A stretch of DNA of 64,000 nucleotides from Haliclona indistincta (taxonomy: Eukaryota > Porifera > Demospongiae > Haplosclerida > Chalinidae), in NCBI GenBank assembly GCA_964017065.1, contig OZ024785.1, positions 14,401,592 to 14,465,591 on the forward strand, read 5' to 3'. The notes beneath the pieces were generated by a model that searched no databases, was not told where the DNA came from, and saw only the letters and a program-made list of their open reading frames with translations. Shown piece by piece: positions 12,601 through 23,863 of the stretch. A program made the position numbers and the translations under genes. Positions within the stretch are counted from its first letter, which is position 1. Every line of letters starts with the position of its first letter.

Positions 12601-13843
12601 GGAAGAGGGAATGTGTTACCGGTCTGAGATAAAGTGAATGTGTGGGCAGTAGGCTGCAGAGGAGGAGGTACATGTAGTGGAGGGATTGAATCCACCGAAC
12701 AATCTAGTGAGCTCAGGCTTGCCTGTAATGATAAAATGAAAATAACAGTGCATTCACTGACAACTATGCACTGATGCAATTATTTTACATTCATAATTAA
12801 TAAGTTATAGAGCATCATTTACAATGTGTGTTTAATTTAGAACTTACAACATCAGAACCAGAAAGGGGAGAAGAAATAAAGGGAATTACACCATTATCGG
12901 TATTCAATGTGTCGCTGCAAATTGAGTCATTACTTCCACTGCTTGAGTCAACCTACAGCATTAATAAGCAGTATGACATGAAGCTGCACAAAAAACGGGA
13001 GTTTACCAATGATGAAGAGGTACTGGTCTTGAGGTACGGTTTGAGGTGTTGACCTGTTGCACGAGCTTTTTTCTTGCCATTCTCTTTGATCAATTCGTAC
13101 ACACCTCGCCCAAGCTTCTTGTGAATAACATACGGACCTAAAAATCTCATACCTAGCTTTCCACCTTTGCGCTTCTTTCTACGAAAATCTTTTTTTAGGA
13201 CCAGCTGGCCTTTCTTGAATAGATCAGGCTTCGCATGTTTCTTGTCATACTGATCTTTTTGCTTTTTCTGAGCTTTTACGATGTTCTCCTTTGCCTCTTC
13301 TAACCTCCGATTTCTTTCTTGTTCAACTTGTTTTGTGTCTGGTTCCTCCATGTCATCAAATCGTTCCATTTCTTCTTCAGGAGTGGAGGTCAGAATGTCC
13401 AAATCTATTGGTATTGTTGCTTGTCTACCAAACATGAGGTGAAACGGTGAGAACTTGGAAGAGTCATGACACGAAGTGTTATACGCAAACACACAAGAGC
13501 TCAAATAAGTACTCCATTGCCTCTTCTTCGATTGTGCATACTTCGCCAGCATTGTCTGCAATGTCTGGTTACAACGTTCTACGAGACCATTTGCCTTATA
13601 TAAAGACACAAAAAATAATTAGTGAATTAGCTAAGCTGCATTAAATTTTAATTACTGGCTATTCACACTATATGCAGTTCTATCATTTACATAATAATGT
13701 ACAAAAAATAATGTACATAATAATTACAAGCAAAAGTAACCACTGTTGGATAGCAGAATTATAAAATCACAAAGAGACGAACATTGATTAATGTAAGCTT
13801 CATACCTGAGGGTGATATGGAGTAGTTAGACGCCTTTTGATGC

Positions 13844-14059
13844 TGTGACAGATTACATTATTTTTACATAACTATTAACTATTAACTTGTACTGTGGTTA
13901 GACATAATGTACATATTTAAGGCCAGTGGCCCTGATTGTAGTCAGTCTGGTTTGGTATTCTGAAAATAAGATTGTTTAACCAGCGTATCTGTCACTAGCG
14001 CTCTGCGTGGTTAGCGACGTTAGTGATACTCGAGACGAACTGCGGGACAGTTTGTCACA
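13844..14059 (+). repeat. 5' LTR (216 bp)
   Basis: Starts TGTGACAGATTACATT and ends GACAGTTTGTCACA. It differs from the 3' LTR by a 7-bp tandem duplication (ACTATTA) near 13866, so the copies have diverged since insertion. The TATTTAAGG stretch near 13913 is a possible promoter element. Confidence 0.9.
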
Positions 14060-14478
14060 CTTGGTGGCAGCGGTGAAGGACTGTCGCTGAAGGATACAGC
14101 GAGGCCAACTGGGAGACGACCGGAAGAAGTGAATATTCACGGACGTGGCTGTCCAGGAGCCCTTAAGCTCCGAGGTTGGCGACGGGAAAGAGTCCAGCGG
14201 CCACGTGGAACGGGGAGACTGACCACTAGAGGACCGTCTTGAGACACGAGGTGTTGTAACGGAGTGAGACGAATTGGAACTCAGCAAGAGAGTGCTGTGG
14301 TACCGGTCGAATCAAGACAGTGTTGGTGAAGGTACTCTTTACTATCCTGTCTAAACTATCCTGTGTACTTCGCCATTTTGTGGGTGTGATTGTATAATAC
14401 AAGCACGTGCGTGTGATCGCGTACACGTGTAATACTTACGTTTACGTTAAAAAGTAACGTAGCGTGGTACGGTTGTTT

Positions 14479-15483
14479 ATGACAACGAGATCAGGAAGGC
14501 CTTACAGTGTTGAAGCAGTCATCATGGAGAAAAATCTTGCAGATATTTTACAGATGATGATGGAAGACAAAAAGCAACGAGATGTCGAGATGGTGGAAGA
14601 AAGAAAGAGACACGAAGAAACTGTTGGGCGCCTACTTGCAAAGTTGGACACTGTATCTAGTCGTCCTTTTGATTCAGTCGATACAAGGCCTATTCTATCA
14701 AGGTTAACTGAGGAAGACGATATCGAAGCGTATTTAACAATGTTCGAACGTATGATGGAAGGGTACAGTATTGAGAAGGGGAAGTGGAGTTACAGGCTAG
14801 CCCCTAATCTTACTGGAAGAGCTCAGCAAGCCTTTGCAGCCTTGCCTCAAGCTGAAGTGGGAGATTACGATAAGCTAAAGGAAGCCATTTTGGTGAGATA
14901 CAATGTTAATCAAGAGACGTATAGACAGAGATTTCGTTCTAGTAAGAGGAAACCAGAGGAATCTCACGTAGAGTTAGTGACCCGTCTTTCAGACATTTGT
15001 GGCAAGTGGACCAAAAGTTGTAGTACTGTGGCAGAGATTCGTAAAGTAATAGTGATGGAGCAGTTCCTCAATAGTCTTTCTCCAGAGTTTCGTTTGAGAG
15101 TAAGGGAGAGAGATCCCACAACTGTTCAGGATGCAGCCAAGATAGCAGACCATTTATTGTAAGCTAACAAACAAGAGAGGAGTTGGCATCCAAAGAAGGA
15201 ACCTAGTGAGGGTGACAAAGAAATCCGATGTTTTGGATGTGGCCAGACTGGTCACATCAAGCGTCTCTGTCCAAACATATCCAATGACCTTTCTAACAGA
15301 AAGAACACCTCTGTAGATGACAAAGTACCTAAAAATCAGTTTGTGCTACAAGGTAAAGCAGGTATAACCTGTTTTAATTGTAAGAAGAAGGGTCAGTATG
15401 CGTCAGAATGTCCGCAGGATGCTCTTTGTGGAATAGATCAGTCACTAGTAGTTGGCTCTATATGGTTTGTCAGAAGGGTACAG
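14479..15483 (+). pseudogene. gag: LTR element Gag with two zinc knuckles (broken)
   Basis: The first ATG of the frame is at 14479. The capsid-like part (coiled N-terminus, then the retrotransposon-gag/SCAN-like helical region ending ...VRERDPTTVQDAAKIADHLL) runs to an in-frame TAA at 15160-15162. The frame continues past it into two zinc knuckles: one intact (CFGC..TGHIKRLC, near 15230) and one where the histidine is glutamine (CFNCKKKGQYASEC, near 15372). The stop and the lost zinc ligand show decay. The role would be particle assembly and RNA binding. Confidence 0.8.
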
Positions 15484-15872
15484 TAGAAGGGACAGATGTT
15501 TCAGACATAGTTTTTGATACTGGATGTTCTCGAACTCTAGTGAGGAAAGAGCTTGTCCCTGAGCGTAAATTAATACCAAGCCAAGCAGTAACCATACGTT
15601 GTGCTCATGGAGACTTGGCATTGTATCCAACTGCAGTGATTGATATTGAGGTGGCAGGAAATTTGATATCTGTGGAAACGGCTGTCTCAAGTACTTTACC
15701 CATGTCTGTACTCTTGGGTACTGATGTTCCACTGGTGGCGGATTTAGTTCCGGAGAATGCTCTGGCGGTAATCACACGGGCACAGGCTAAACAACAGCAA
15801 CAAATTTTAGTTGACAACAAGAAGAAGCAAGATGCTTGTGGGGTAAGGCTGCACTACCACTGGATTCCATAG
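15408..15872 (+). pseudogene. LTR element aspartic protease (frameshifted from gag)
   Basis: The retropepsin active-site motif is seen as VFDTGCSRTLV (about 15510-15542), followed by a flap-like region and the LLGTDVP motif. It lies in a different frame from the gag zinc knuckles, and the first residues of the open frame are gag sequence in the wrong frame, so a frameshift lies between about 15420 and 15490. Confidence 0.75.
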
Positions 15873-18502
15873 GAGACCATGTTACATGTACATCAGAATC
15901 AGGTTCAATATCTGCTGAGGGGATTGACAGTGCATGTACTCCAGATTCCGTCAACAATCCAGATCTGTTAATATCGGATGCAGGAGTGGAAGGTAAAGAA
16001 TCCAGTATGAATAGCTCGGAGGAATTAGCTTGGTGGGCAGCATTCCAGGATGACTTATTTGAATTACCCAGAAAGAGAACCAAGTTAACAAGGCAGCAAA
16101 AGCGAGATGTTCGAAAGCAATTTTCAGCTGTCAAGACCAGAGATAGTCATTATCTGGATTTGACCACTGAGGAATTCTCCGAGTTACAGCAAACAGATCC
16201 ATCCTTACAGGAAACATGGACAGCTTTTAGAGAAAAAAAGCTGACGGGAGACAAATTATTTTTGCAGACCAACATTCTCTATCGAGAATGGAGTCCACCT
16301 GGTCAGACGGCCGTTATAGAGCAACTTGTGTTACCACAGAAATGCAGAGCTAAGGTGCTTGAGTTAGCACACCAAATTCCACTGACCGGTCATCTGGGGA
16401 GAGATAAAACTGCAGACAGACTACTCTACAGATTTTAATGGCCAACTTTGTATGAAGATGTGGGCGAGTATTGTCGGCAGTGTGAAGTATGTCAGAAGAC
16501 AAGGTCCCGTAAACCAAGGTGAGCTCCTTTAATACCTTTGCCAATCTTAGAGGAACCCTTTCAAAGAATAGGCATGGACATAGTAAGTCCATTGCCGAGG
16601 TCGGCAAGAGGTCATCAATATATATTGGTGGTTACTGACCACGCTACCAGGTATCCAGAGGCGGTCCCTATGAAGAATATTGATGCTGATAGAGTGGCAG
16701 AAGAACTAGTAAACATATTCTCTAGAGTTGGATTGCCTAAAGAAATACTAACAGATCAAGGAACTAACTTTCAATCCCAACTCCTTCAGGAGATCCACCG
16801 CCTACTTCAAGTAATTGCATTGAGGACAACACCGTACCATCCACAGACTGATGGACTGACAGAGCGGTTTAATCAAACCTTGAAATCCATGCTGCGAAAG
16901 TTTGCTACCAAAGAGGGCAAAGATTGGGATAGGTTGATACCTTATCTGTTGTTCGCTTATAAAGAAGTTCCTCAAGCTAGCACAGGGTTTTCTCCATTCG
17001 AACTACTGTATGGTCGTTCAGTTCGGGGTCCACTGGACGTGCTTAAAGAATCATGGGAGGCAAGAAAAAAGTCTTCTGAGAGTGTAGTGTCTTATGTGCT
17101 ATTGATGAGAGAGAGGATGGAGGCAATGGTTGAAGAAGTGCAGAAGAATTGTGAGAAGGCACAAAAGAAACAAAAGCAGTGGTATGATGAAAATGCTAGA
17201 GAGCGAGAATTTCAAGTGGGAGATTATGTGTTGGTTCTTTTGCCGGATTCCACTCAAAAGTTGTTTGCTAGATGGCAGGGGCCATATGTAATTAAAAGGA
17301 AAGTAGGTGATGTTGACTACCAAGTAGATATGTGGGACAAAAAGAAACGGTACAGAGTGTTACACGTTAACCTGTTAAGCAAGTGGCATGCTCCCAGTAC
17401 TGCATATGCAGCAGAGGTTGTGGAAGAGTTTTGTGATGAGGAAATTCTAGCTTGGAATGACTTCTCGGAAGGCAAGTCCAGTTACACTACGGGGAAGTTG
17501 AGTAAGTCCCAGAGTCAACAACTCTATTCTCTTTCGAGCGATTATGATAGGGTGCTGCAACCCCACCCAGGGAAGACAGATTTGGTAGAACATCGAATTT
17601 ATACTCCAGAGTCAGCTCGTCCTGTTCACCAGCTTCCCTACAGATTGCCATATGCCTACCGAGAAAGAGTAAAAAAGGAGCTTCAAGAGATGTTAGCTGC
17701 TGAGATTATTGAACCCTCTTCAAGTGAATGGAGCTCACCCTTGGTAGTAGTTCATAAGGAGGATGGGAGCCTACGCTTATGTGTGGACTATCGCCGATTA
17801 AATACTGTTACACAACCAGACGCGTATCCTATGCCCAGGGTAGATGAGTTGTTGGATAGGCTGGGAAAAGCTACATATTTGTCAACTATAGACTTGGCAC
17901 GTGGTTACTGGCAGGTTCCAGTATCACCACCAGATAGATACAAGACAGCCTTTACAACACCGTTTGGATTTTTCCAGTTTAAACAAATGCCCTTTGGTTT
18001 AAGTGGTGCTCCTGCAACTTTTCAAAGAATGATGGATCAGTTGACTTATGACATGGAGTTTGCAGCAGCTTACATGGACGATCTGGTGGTGTACAGTAAC
18101 ACTTGGGAAGAACATCTGCAGCATCTTCAAGCAACTTTACAGAGGCTACAAACAGCAGGATTGACGGCTAAACCTAACAAATGTCAGTTTGCCTGTGCAG
18201 AGTGTACCTATCTGGGACACATTGTTGGAGGAGGTCAAGTAAAATCTCTCCCATCAAAGCTTCAAGCCATACAAGATTTCCCTACACCCATTACAAAGAA
18301 ACAGGTTAGGACATTTCTGGGTTTGACGGGTTATTATCGCAGATTCATCAATGGTTATGCTTCTATGTCGGCAATACTGTCAGATTTAACCAGAGCCAAA
18401 CAGCCAAATAATGTGAAGTGGACGCCAAAGACAGAAGAAGCATTCCGTCAGCTCAAGCGAAGTTTGTGCACAAGTCCTGTTCTGCATGGTCCCAAATTTT
18501 GA
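15836..18502 (+). pseudogene. pol: LTR element pol: integrase then reverse transcriptase (broken)
   Basis: One frame with two in-frame stops (TAA 16436-16438, TGA 16520-16522). The order is a spacer with an H2C2 zinc region (HQIPLTGHLGRDKT...CEVCQ), an integrase core (GMDIV, LTDQGTNF, ERFNQTLK), a C-terminal GPYVI module near 17280, then reverse transcriptase from about 17580: LRLCVDYRRLN, STIDLARGYW, PFGLSGAPATFQ and the catalytic YMDD (near 18073). The frame ends at 18502 through an extra T in a homopolymer, after which RNase H continues in another frame. Integrase upstream of RT is unusual for Ty3/gypsy. Confidence 0.88.
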
Positions 18503-18887
18503 TAGACCATTCTTGCTGCAGACAGATGCCTCTGATAGAGGTGTGGGAGGAGTCTTGAGTCAAATTAACGAAGATGGGGAGGAGCATCCAGTAGCCTACT
18601 TGAGCCGTAAACTCCTTCCTAGAGAAGAAAAATATTCAACCATCGAAAAAGAGTGCTTAGCTATTAAACTTGGTACACACAACTTTCGTGTTTATCTCCT
18701 CGGACGTCAATTTGTAATTCAAACTGACCATAGAGCACTAGAATGGTTAGACAGACTGAAGGATGGAAATTCTCGCTTGACTCGTTGGAGTTTATGCCTA
18801 CAGCCCTATCAATTTCAAGTCGAACACCGTCCGGGTAATCACAATCAGAATGCAGATGCCCTTTCAAGAACATATAGTATCATGTAA
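18486..18887 (+). pseudogene. LTR element RNase H
   Basis: The Ty3/gypsy RNase H domain is recognisable by LLQTDASDRGVGGVL, YLSRKL, STIEKECLAI, QTDHRALEWL and HRPGNHNQNADALSR, covering the acidic catalytic residues D, E, D and D. It is open to its own stop at 18885-18887, 26 bp before the 3' LTR. It is offset by one frame from the reverse transcriptase, with the shift near 18496-18500. Confidence 0.85.
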
Positions 18888-19160
18888 CATTCTAAAGAAG
18901 TGTAAAGGAGTGTGACAGATTACATTATTTTTACATAACTATTAACTTGTACTGTGGTTAGACATAATGTACATATTTAAGGCCAGTGGCCCTGATTGTA
19001 GTCAGTCTGGTTTGGTATTCTGAAAATAAGATTGTTTAAGGTGGCGGGTGCATATGAATATCATTAATTCTAGATTTTTCTTTTTTTTTGTTTATCAAAG
19101 TTTTATGCATGAAAGAGTTATCAAACTTTAGCTGTGGATTAAAGTAAGTATCTACTATAT

Positions 19161-19259
19161 TATCATTGCCAATCGGCAATGATATGTAGGGATGACCTCG
19201 AACTAATCATTGCCGATCGGCAATGATATGTAGGGATGACCTCGAACTAAGATGGCGGC
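19161..19259 (+). repeat. Duplicated tip stem-loop and YY1-like motif
   Basis: Two 44-bp tandem units (19163-19206, 19207-19250) each contain TCATTGCC-NATC-GGCAATGA followed by TATGTAGGGATGACC. The second is followed directly by AAGATGGCGGC (19249-19259). The stem sequence is unrelated to AGGGAGGCAC/GTGCCTCCCT of other copies, but the position and downstream motifs are the same. Confidence 0.75.
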
Positions 19260-20477
19260 TACTCATGTGTGAAAATGAGTTTTCGCACATATCTCTACTG
19301 TTATACATTTCTACTGCATTTTAACTATCTATGAGGGAATCTGAAGTGCGAGCGCTTGCAGGAAGTCTATGAAAGTCGCCGGGACTGCTTGCTTGACGAC
19401 GAAAATCAAGATGGCGACTCTCAGAGAGCCGTTTCAGATCTTCGCTGTTTTAGCGTTTCTCGAGATTCCAGACATCTAGGATTGATCAGACGATTGTTCT
19501 GAGCAAGAAAATATCTTTGGCGAAGCTGGCAGACGTTTCTAAAGTGGTAAACTAAAATCGCCGCCCACGCGAATTGTTCATCTTCTTTCTTCTTCTTCTT
19601 CTTCTTCTTCTTCTTCTTTCAGTAAGCCTAGCGCTGTCTTGAGAGAACGAATCACTACCAAACCTGCACCATCGCATGTGTATGCATCTGGGGTAGTGCA
19701 CTTACTTCTTAGATAGGCATCAAACACTACAAGAAACGAATAATCCTTGAAAAACATGGGTTTTGGACCGTTTTGGACAGTTAGAGCGATTCCATTAATT
19801 AACCCTCTTGTCGCTGCTGATCATTGACTCCGCCCACATCAGTTTTGAAACTGAACTCGGTTGTCGCTTTCTCTCTGCTCTGGGCGCTTCAGCGCGCAAG
19901 GTAGAGCCTAGAGGTATGAACAAGCAGTATACTATACCCTGGGTAGCACTGATCTGTCTATGCTGACATCATGACCCACGGCAGGCGCGAACCGGACGAC
20001 GGTGGCTACCCGATCTCGCGGTCTGGGGCATAGGCTACTAGTTTCTTACACTACCCGGCGTAGGCTATACCCATAGGACCCTGTGCTGTTGACAACTGGA
20101 CATTGTAACAAGCTAGAAGCCTCTGTGATCGTGATATCAACATCAACATGCAAGCCTGGGACTAGTCTACGGACTAGCCATGGCATCATACACTGAGTTG
20201 TTAGTGTTAGTCTTTCTTCATCCATCACAGTGCTAAGAAATATCATGTTGTCAACTCATACTCTCAACCTCACTAACTAATTTAAACCTTTTCATTATTC
20301 TTGTGATTGCCGATAATAACATTCCATGTTCCTTGACTCTCTGTCTAGAGGCTATTAACCTTCTGATCTACTAGACTAGTATCTACTGCTCACAGAGTTG
20401 TAAAAATGAAATAAGAGCTAGCATAGCTAGAATACAGCTAATAAGTTCAAACTGATAGTGATAAAAAAAGTAACAGG

Positions 20478-21232
20478 AACAAGTAAAGTAAAAAAGTTTT
20501 AATAAAAAAAAACTAAAAAGTGTAGGGATGACGCTTGCAAAAGTAAAGGAACAAGATGGGATGATGCTTGCAAAAGTAAAGGAACAAGATGGGATGATGC
20601 TTGAAAAAGTAAAGGAACAAGATGGGATGATGCTTGCAAAAGTGAAGTATGTAAAAGTCCCAAGTATCCCTACATCAGCGGCTTGAAGGAGGACGCAGTC
20701 CGATGAAGCAATTGACGGTTGTAAACAACTAGAGGTATCTGTGTTTGGAGGACGCAGTCCGATGAAGTAATTGACGGTTGTAAACAACTAGAGGTATCTG
20801 TGTTTGGAGGACGCAGTCCGATGAAGTAATTGACGGTTGTAAACAACTAGAGGTATCTGTGTTTGGAGGACGCAGTCCGATGAAGTAGTTGACAGTTGTG
20901 AATAACTAGCTAGAGGTATCTGTGGTTTGGAAGACACTGTCACACAGTCCGATTAAGTAATTGATGGTTGTAAAAGGTATAGGAAGAGGATTCCACATTT
21001 GTCAGTTACACGCCATCGCAGCAAGCCGCTGATGTAGGGATACTTGGGACTTTTACATACTTCACGTACTTTTGCAAGCATCATCCCATCTTGTTCCTTT
21101 ACTTTTTCAAGCATCATCCCATCTTGTTCCTTTACTTTTGCAAGCATCATCCCATCTTGTTCCTTTACTTTTGCAAGCGTCATCCCTACACTTTTTAGTT
21201 TTTTTTATTAAAACTTTTTTACTTTACTTGTA
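20478..21232. repeat. Foldback module F2 with internal tandem repeats
   Basis: Inverted arms of about 200 bp. Each arm contains four 33-bp units around TGCTTGCAAAAGTAAAGGAA, and the inner arm ends read TATCCCTACATCAGCGGCTT, close to the inner ends of F1. The loop holds 59-bp tandem repeats. The arm ORFs (11-residue repeats) are probably a by-product of the 33-bp period. Confidence 0.85.
20688..20976 (+). repeat. 59-bp tandem repeat in the F2 loop
   Basis: Four near-identical units starting GGAGGACGCAGTCCGATGAA (20688, 20747, 20806, 20865) plus a degenerate fifth. They sit between the two arms of the foldback. CTAGAGGTATCTGTG is conserved at each unit end. Confidence 0.85.
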
Positions 21233-23554
21233 AATAGAAAGTCTAGAATGTAAAGAACAGCATTTAGTGCGCTGTTCGCCTCTTGCAAGGTGACTGGCCT
21301 TCTGTGACGTCTCATTTTCACGAGCTTCGTTTTACAGGCGAAATAATCGTTGTGGAGCTTTGCCTGGCAGTCACCTTCAGAACTATGCATGGATTACCAG
21401 TTATTCAGCTCGTGGGGCCAGTAACCAGTTAGTGAGCACGATCAGGAGCCTTCTCCAGAGCGCTACAGAGCGAAGGGACCGACTTGGGCGAACAGAATGC
21501 ATAGTTTTATAGAGGGGGCGGAGCTAAAGGTCACAGCCGAATACTATCTAAAAATAGCTAAGTATATGGAAACTAGACGTCATAATAGGTTGTGTATTTT
21601 TAACGTCCTAGCCATCATCAAGTTTACTTTACTTCAATACGCGGCGCGTGCGCGCTTCCGGCCGGTCATGCATTATTATACTACAAAATTCACTATGAAT
21701 AATTCGTTATTATAATTATGCACCCGCCACCTTAACCAGCGTATCTGTCACTAGCGCTCTGCGTGGTTAGTGACGTTAGTGATACTCGAGACGAACTGCG
21801 GGACAGTTTGTCACAGATGCCAAGAAGATCTGAAATTGTCTTATCGAGCTCATTGTCAAACTCCCTTCCATTATCTGACAAGATAACATGTGGAAGTCCA
21901 AAACGCATGTAAATCTACAATAAGAAAGAATTTATTATTTAGTCAGGTTCAACAGCTAATTATACTGTATACCTTGTACAACTCGTTGGCTACTGAAGGA
22001 GCTGACTTGTCCAAAGTTGGCACAGCCTCTACCCATTTGGTAAAGTAATCACAAACAGTGAGAATATACTTGCTGCCATCACAAGCTGTCGGAGATACTG
22101 GACCAATGAAATCGATCCCAATCATGTACCAAGGGGATTTTACAGGGATCGGATTAAGCTGTGGTGTACCAGTAATCAGCTTTCTATTCATGTGCTGGCA
22201 CACATCACAATTTTTCACCTACAATTGCAAAAATATATAATCCACAATAATACATCACTTAAAAACGTACCAGCTCTTTCACATCCTTATACATCCCCGT
22301 CCACATGAATCTTTCTTTCAGTCGATTGTACGTTCTTTCCCTACCCATGTGGCCAGCAGTAGGGTCAACGTGACAACCTCTAAGAATTTTCTTTTTTTCC
22401 TCGGGAGAGTTGATATACCGCAACCATACCTCTCTCTGTAGTAATGTATTTGTTTGAAATAGCAACATGTGTGTACATTACAGTGATTACACAATTGCAA
22501 TACCTTACTGCCACCAGTTTTGATGATATTGCAGCTCTCCGTTTTCAACTCTAAACCGCTTACACTTCCGTATCGTCCTTTTTTTATTTTCAGAACACCC
22601 CTCTGGATACGAGTTTGTAGACAAGTATGTATAGACCAAGTCTACTAGTCCATTGTCACAGCCGGCGTCGTGCTCCTCAGAGTCAGTCATGGTCGCGTTG
22701 AGTAGACTGCCGACCGCGTGGTGTGTGTGCCCATACAAGGTCGTTCCATGTCTTCTGATTGGTCAAATCCAGTTGCAGCAATAATTAGAGCCTAGGCTTG
22801 CATGTAGCAACCGCGCGAGCAGACAAGAACTGCCCGGACCGATTTCCCCGTTCCCAGACCATAATTCCCATAACACCAAGTTGGGGAATCCGGTCCGCCG
22901 GACCACACCTCCTGGGGATTTTGGTCCGACGGACCAAATTCCCCGCCGGACCAAGTTCCCGGTGACAATCCTACACGAGCTAGCCGTTATTCGAAGACTC
23001 CAGACAAATATGTGTTCTCCGTAATCCATACAGCGGGGCGATACTGAAGCTAGTGCTTGGTCACGTGCGCTAGCCACTGCTGGGTCACGTGCGTATTGCG
23101 CAATCATCACAATAATGGCGTCTAATACTTAGCTGACAAAGGATCACGATCGAGAAGTCGCGGAATTTAGATCGCCGTTTCGCTAAAAACAAAGTTCAAA
23201 AGGCACCTGCCAGGAGAATTTCACGACTGTTAGTGGGTGTTTTGGTCTCGGCACTGCTCGCGTAAAGGCGCTAGGCGAGTTGAAGAAAGAAAGAAGAAGA
23301 CGAAGATGACGAAACGCGATTTTCACATTTCAAAGTTCGTTACTTTAGCAACAATTTCGAGCAATGTCCTTGCTTCTGTAAGATGGGGCAACGCTGGCCA
23401 GATAGCAGATCTAAGTGTCTTATGACGTATAAAATTCATCACCAGGCGAAATATCTGCGTTTGAACGCTAATACATGGATGTAGCTGCCATTTTGTTTTC
23501 TCGTTCAGCCCTACATAGGGAGGCACTACCGTGCCTCCCTAATACCCATGGCTA

Positions 23555-23616
23555 GAAAATAAAGCAACATGCTAAAGTCATGAATTTCATTAATTCTGGT
23601 AACCTGCCACCTTAAC
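23555..23616 (-). mobile_element. Orphan end of a TTAA-type element
   Basis: Read on the minus strand, TTAA is followed by GGTGGCAGGTTACCAGAATT, resembling the end of the element at 19040 (TTAA, GGTGGCGGGTGCATATG). It lies just outside the composite stem-loop at 23517-23540. No matching left end was found in the window. Confidence 0.45.
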
Positions 23617-23863
23617 TTTATTGTGTATGTAAAATGGTGGCGTTCTAGCGAGGCATCTTTTTGTTCTGTGCTAATAAGGATGGTACCAGTATTGCTGTGA
23701 ATACTCCTATCAATGACGTATGTGAGCAGTCACTTGGCTTGATAATGCAATATGCACTTTGTTGGTCTTGATGACATTCTAGACAATACTGTTGCTAACG
23801 ATACCCTCCCAGTATCCAATGATAATGAATGTGATGAGATTGATGATGAGACTATAGCAGCAG

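Larger units (their letters stand above)
19040..21731. mobile_element. TTAA-flanked non-autonomous element 1 (piggyBac- or Kolobok-like target)
   Basis: The 15-bp ends GGTGGCGGGTGCATA are inverted repeats flanked by TTAA (19036-19039 and 21732-21735); the intact 5' LTR proves the empty site. The 2.7-kb interior has no transposase. Left to right it holds a duplicated stem-loop, TGTAGGGATGA, AAGATGGCGGC, a CTT microsatellite (about 19582-19618) and a large foldback. This is the same order as the composite repeat family elsewhere in the window. Confidence 0.8.
13844..21815 (+). mobile_element. Ty3/gypsy LTR retrotransposon with Gmr1-like domain order
   Basis: A complete element of TG...CA type flanked by the 5-bp duplication GATGC (13839-13843 and 21816-21820). 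Order: 5' LTR, primer-binding-like TTGGTGGCAGCGGTG after the LTR, gag, protease, integrase, reverse transcriptase, RNase H, purine tract AAAGGAG, 3' LTR. Integrase before RT is the Ty1/copia order; among Ty3/gypsy elements it is known from the Gmr1 group. All reading frames are broken and the 3' LTR is split by a TTAA element, so this copy is dead. Confidence 0.88.
18911..21815 (+). repeat. 3' LTR split by TTAA element
   Basis: LTR parts are 18911-19039 and 21732-21815; together they match the 5' LTR apart from the 7-bp indel. The join is at GATTGTTTAACCAGCG, and the inserted element duplicated its TTAA. Confidence 0.9.
11247..22690 (-). pseudogene. Ginger1-like transposase gene: integrase, PHD finger, Ulp1-like protease (broken)
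   Basis: Minus-strand exons by GT-AG reading: 22690-22509, 22433-22271, 22218-21973, 21914-21816 continuing at 13838-13806, 13594-13007, 12952-12848, 12722-12126, 12048-11764 and 11710-11247. In order they give an H2C2 zinc-binding integrase N-terminus (H..GH..C, CDVC), an integrase core with D at GIDF and LSDNGREF, a GPY/F-type C-terminus (RFLGPYVI...GVYEL), a repetitive linker, a C48/Ulp1-like domain (NHWVTI, YDSL, RGSNDCGLFA) and a PHD-like finger (YCLC, CTIC, H..C, CCSHC). Breaks: exon 4 is split by the LTR element (5-bp TSD GATGC), and a stop or frameshift near 11452 separates protease from PHD. The start at 22690 is chosen because the upstream in-frame Met adds an unconserved-looking leader. 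Confidence 0.75.
10906..22967 (-). mobile_element. Ginger1-like integrase-encoding DNA transposon
   Basis: The left end TGTCACTAGAC and right end CGGTGACA are flanked by a 4-bp duplication ATCC (10902-10905 and 22968-22971), verified against the uninterrupted composite repeat. Both subterminal regions carry several GGTCCG/CGGACC motifs (10920-11035 and 22850-22957), plausible transposase-binding sites. Published Ginger1 elements have 5'-TGTNR ends, 4-bp TSDs and a gypsy-like integrase with a GPY/F module, all matching here. Of the 12 kb, about 8 kb is a later LTR-retrotransposon insertion. Confidence 0.75.
10261..23540 (-). repeat. Composite hairpin repeat split by Ginger1-like element
   Basis: The composite body runs foldback, GCATGCAGTGCATACGAGCC, GCGCAGAATGGTGATCC (to 10905), is interrupted, and resumes with ATCCTACACGAGC at 22968, continuing to the terminal stem-loop AGGGAGGCAC-tacc-GTGCCTCCCT (23517-23540). 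Uninterrupted copies (for example 31908-33131) show that these two pieces were once contiguous. The YY1-like motif is degraded here (GTAGCTGCCATTTTG). Confidence 0.75.

Noticed and set aside
11247..13609. Free-standing host genes for a PHD protein, an Ulp1 protease and an integrase
   Set aside because: GT-AG joins link them into one minus-strand gene lying between transposon ends with a TSD.
16538..18502. Intact 654-residue pol protein starting at 16538
   Set aside because: The Met lies inside the integrase; the same frame continues upstream past two stops, so this is a broken polyprotein.
20953..21183. ORF with 11-residue repeats as a gene
   Set aside because: The 33-bp tandem units in both foldback arms keep frames open by themselves; there is no codon or homology support.
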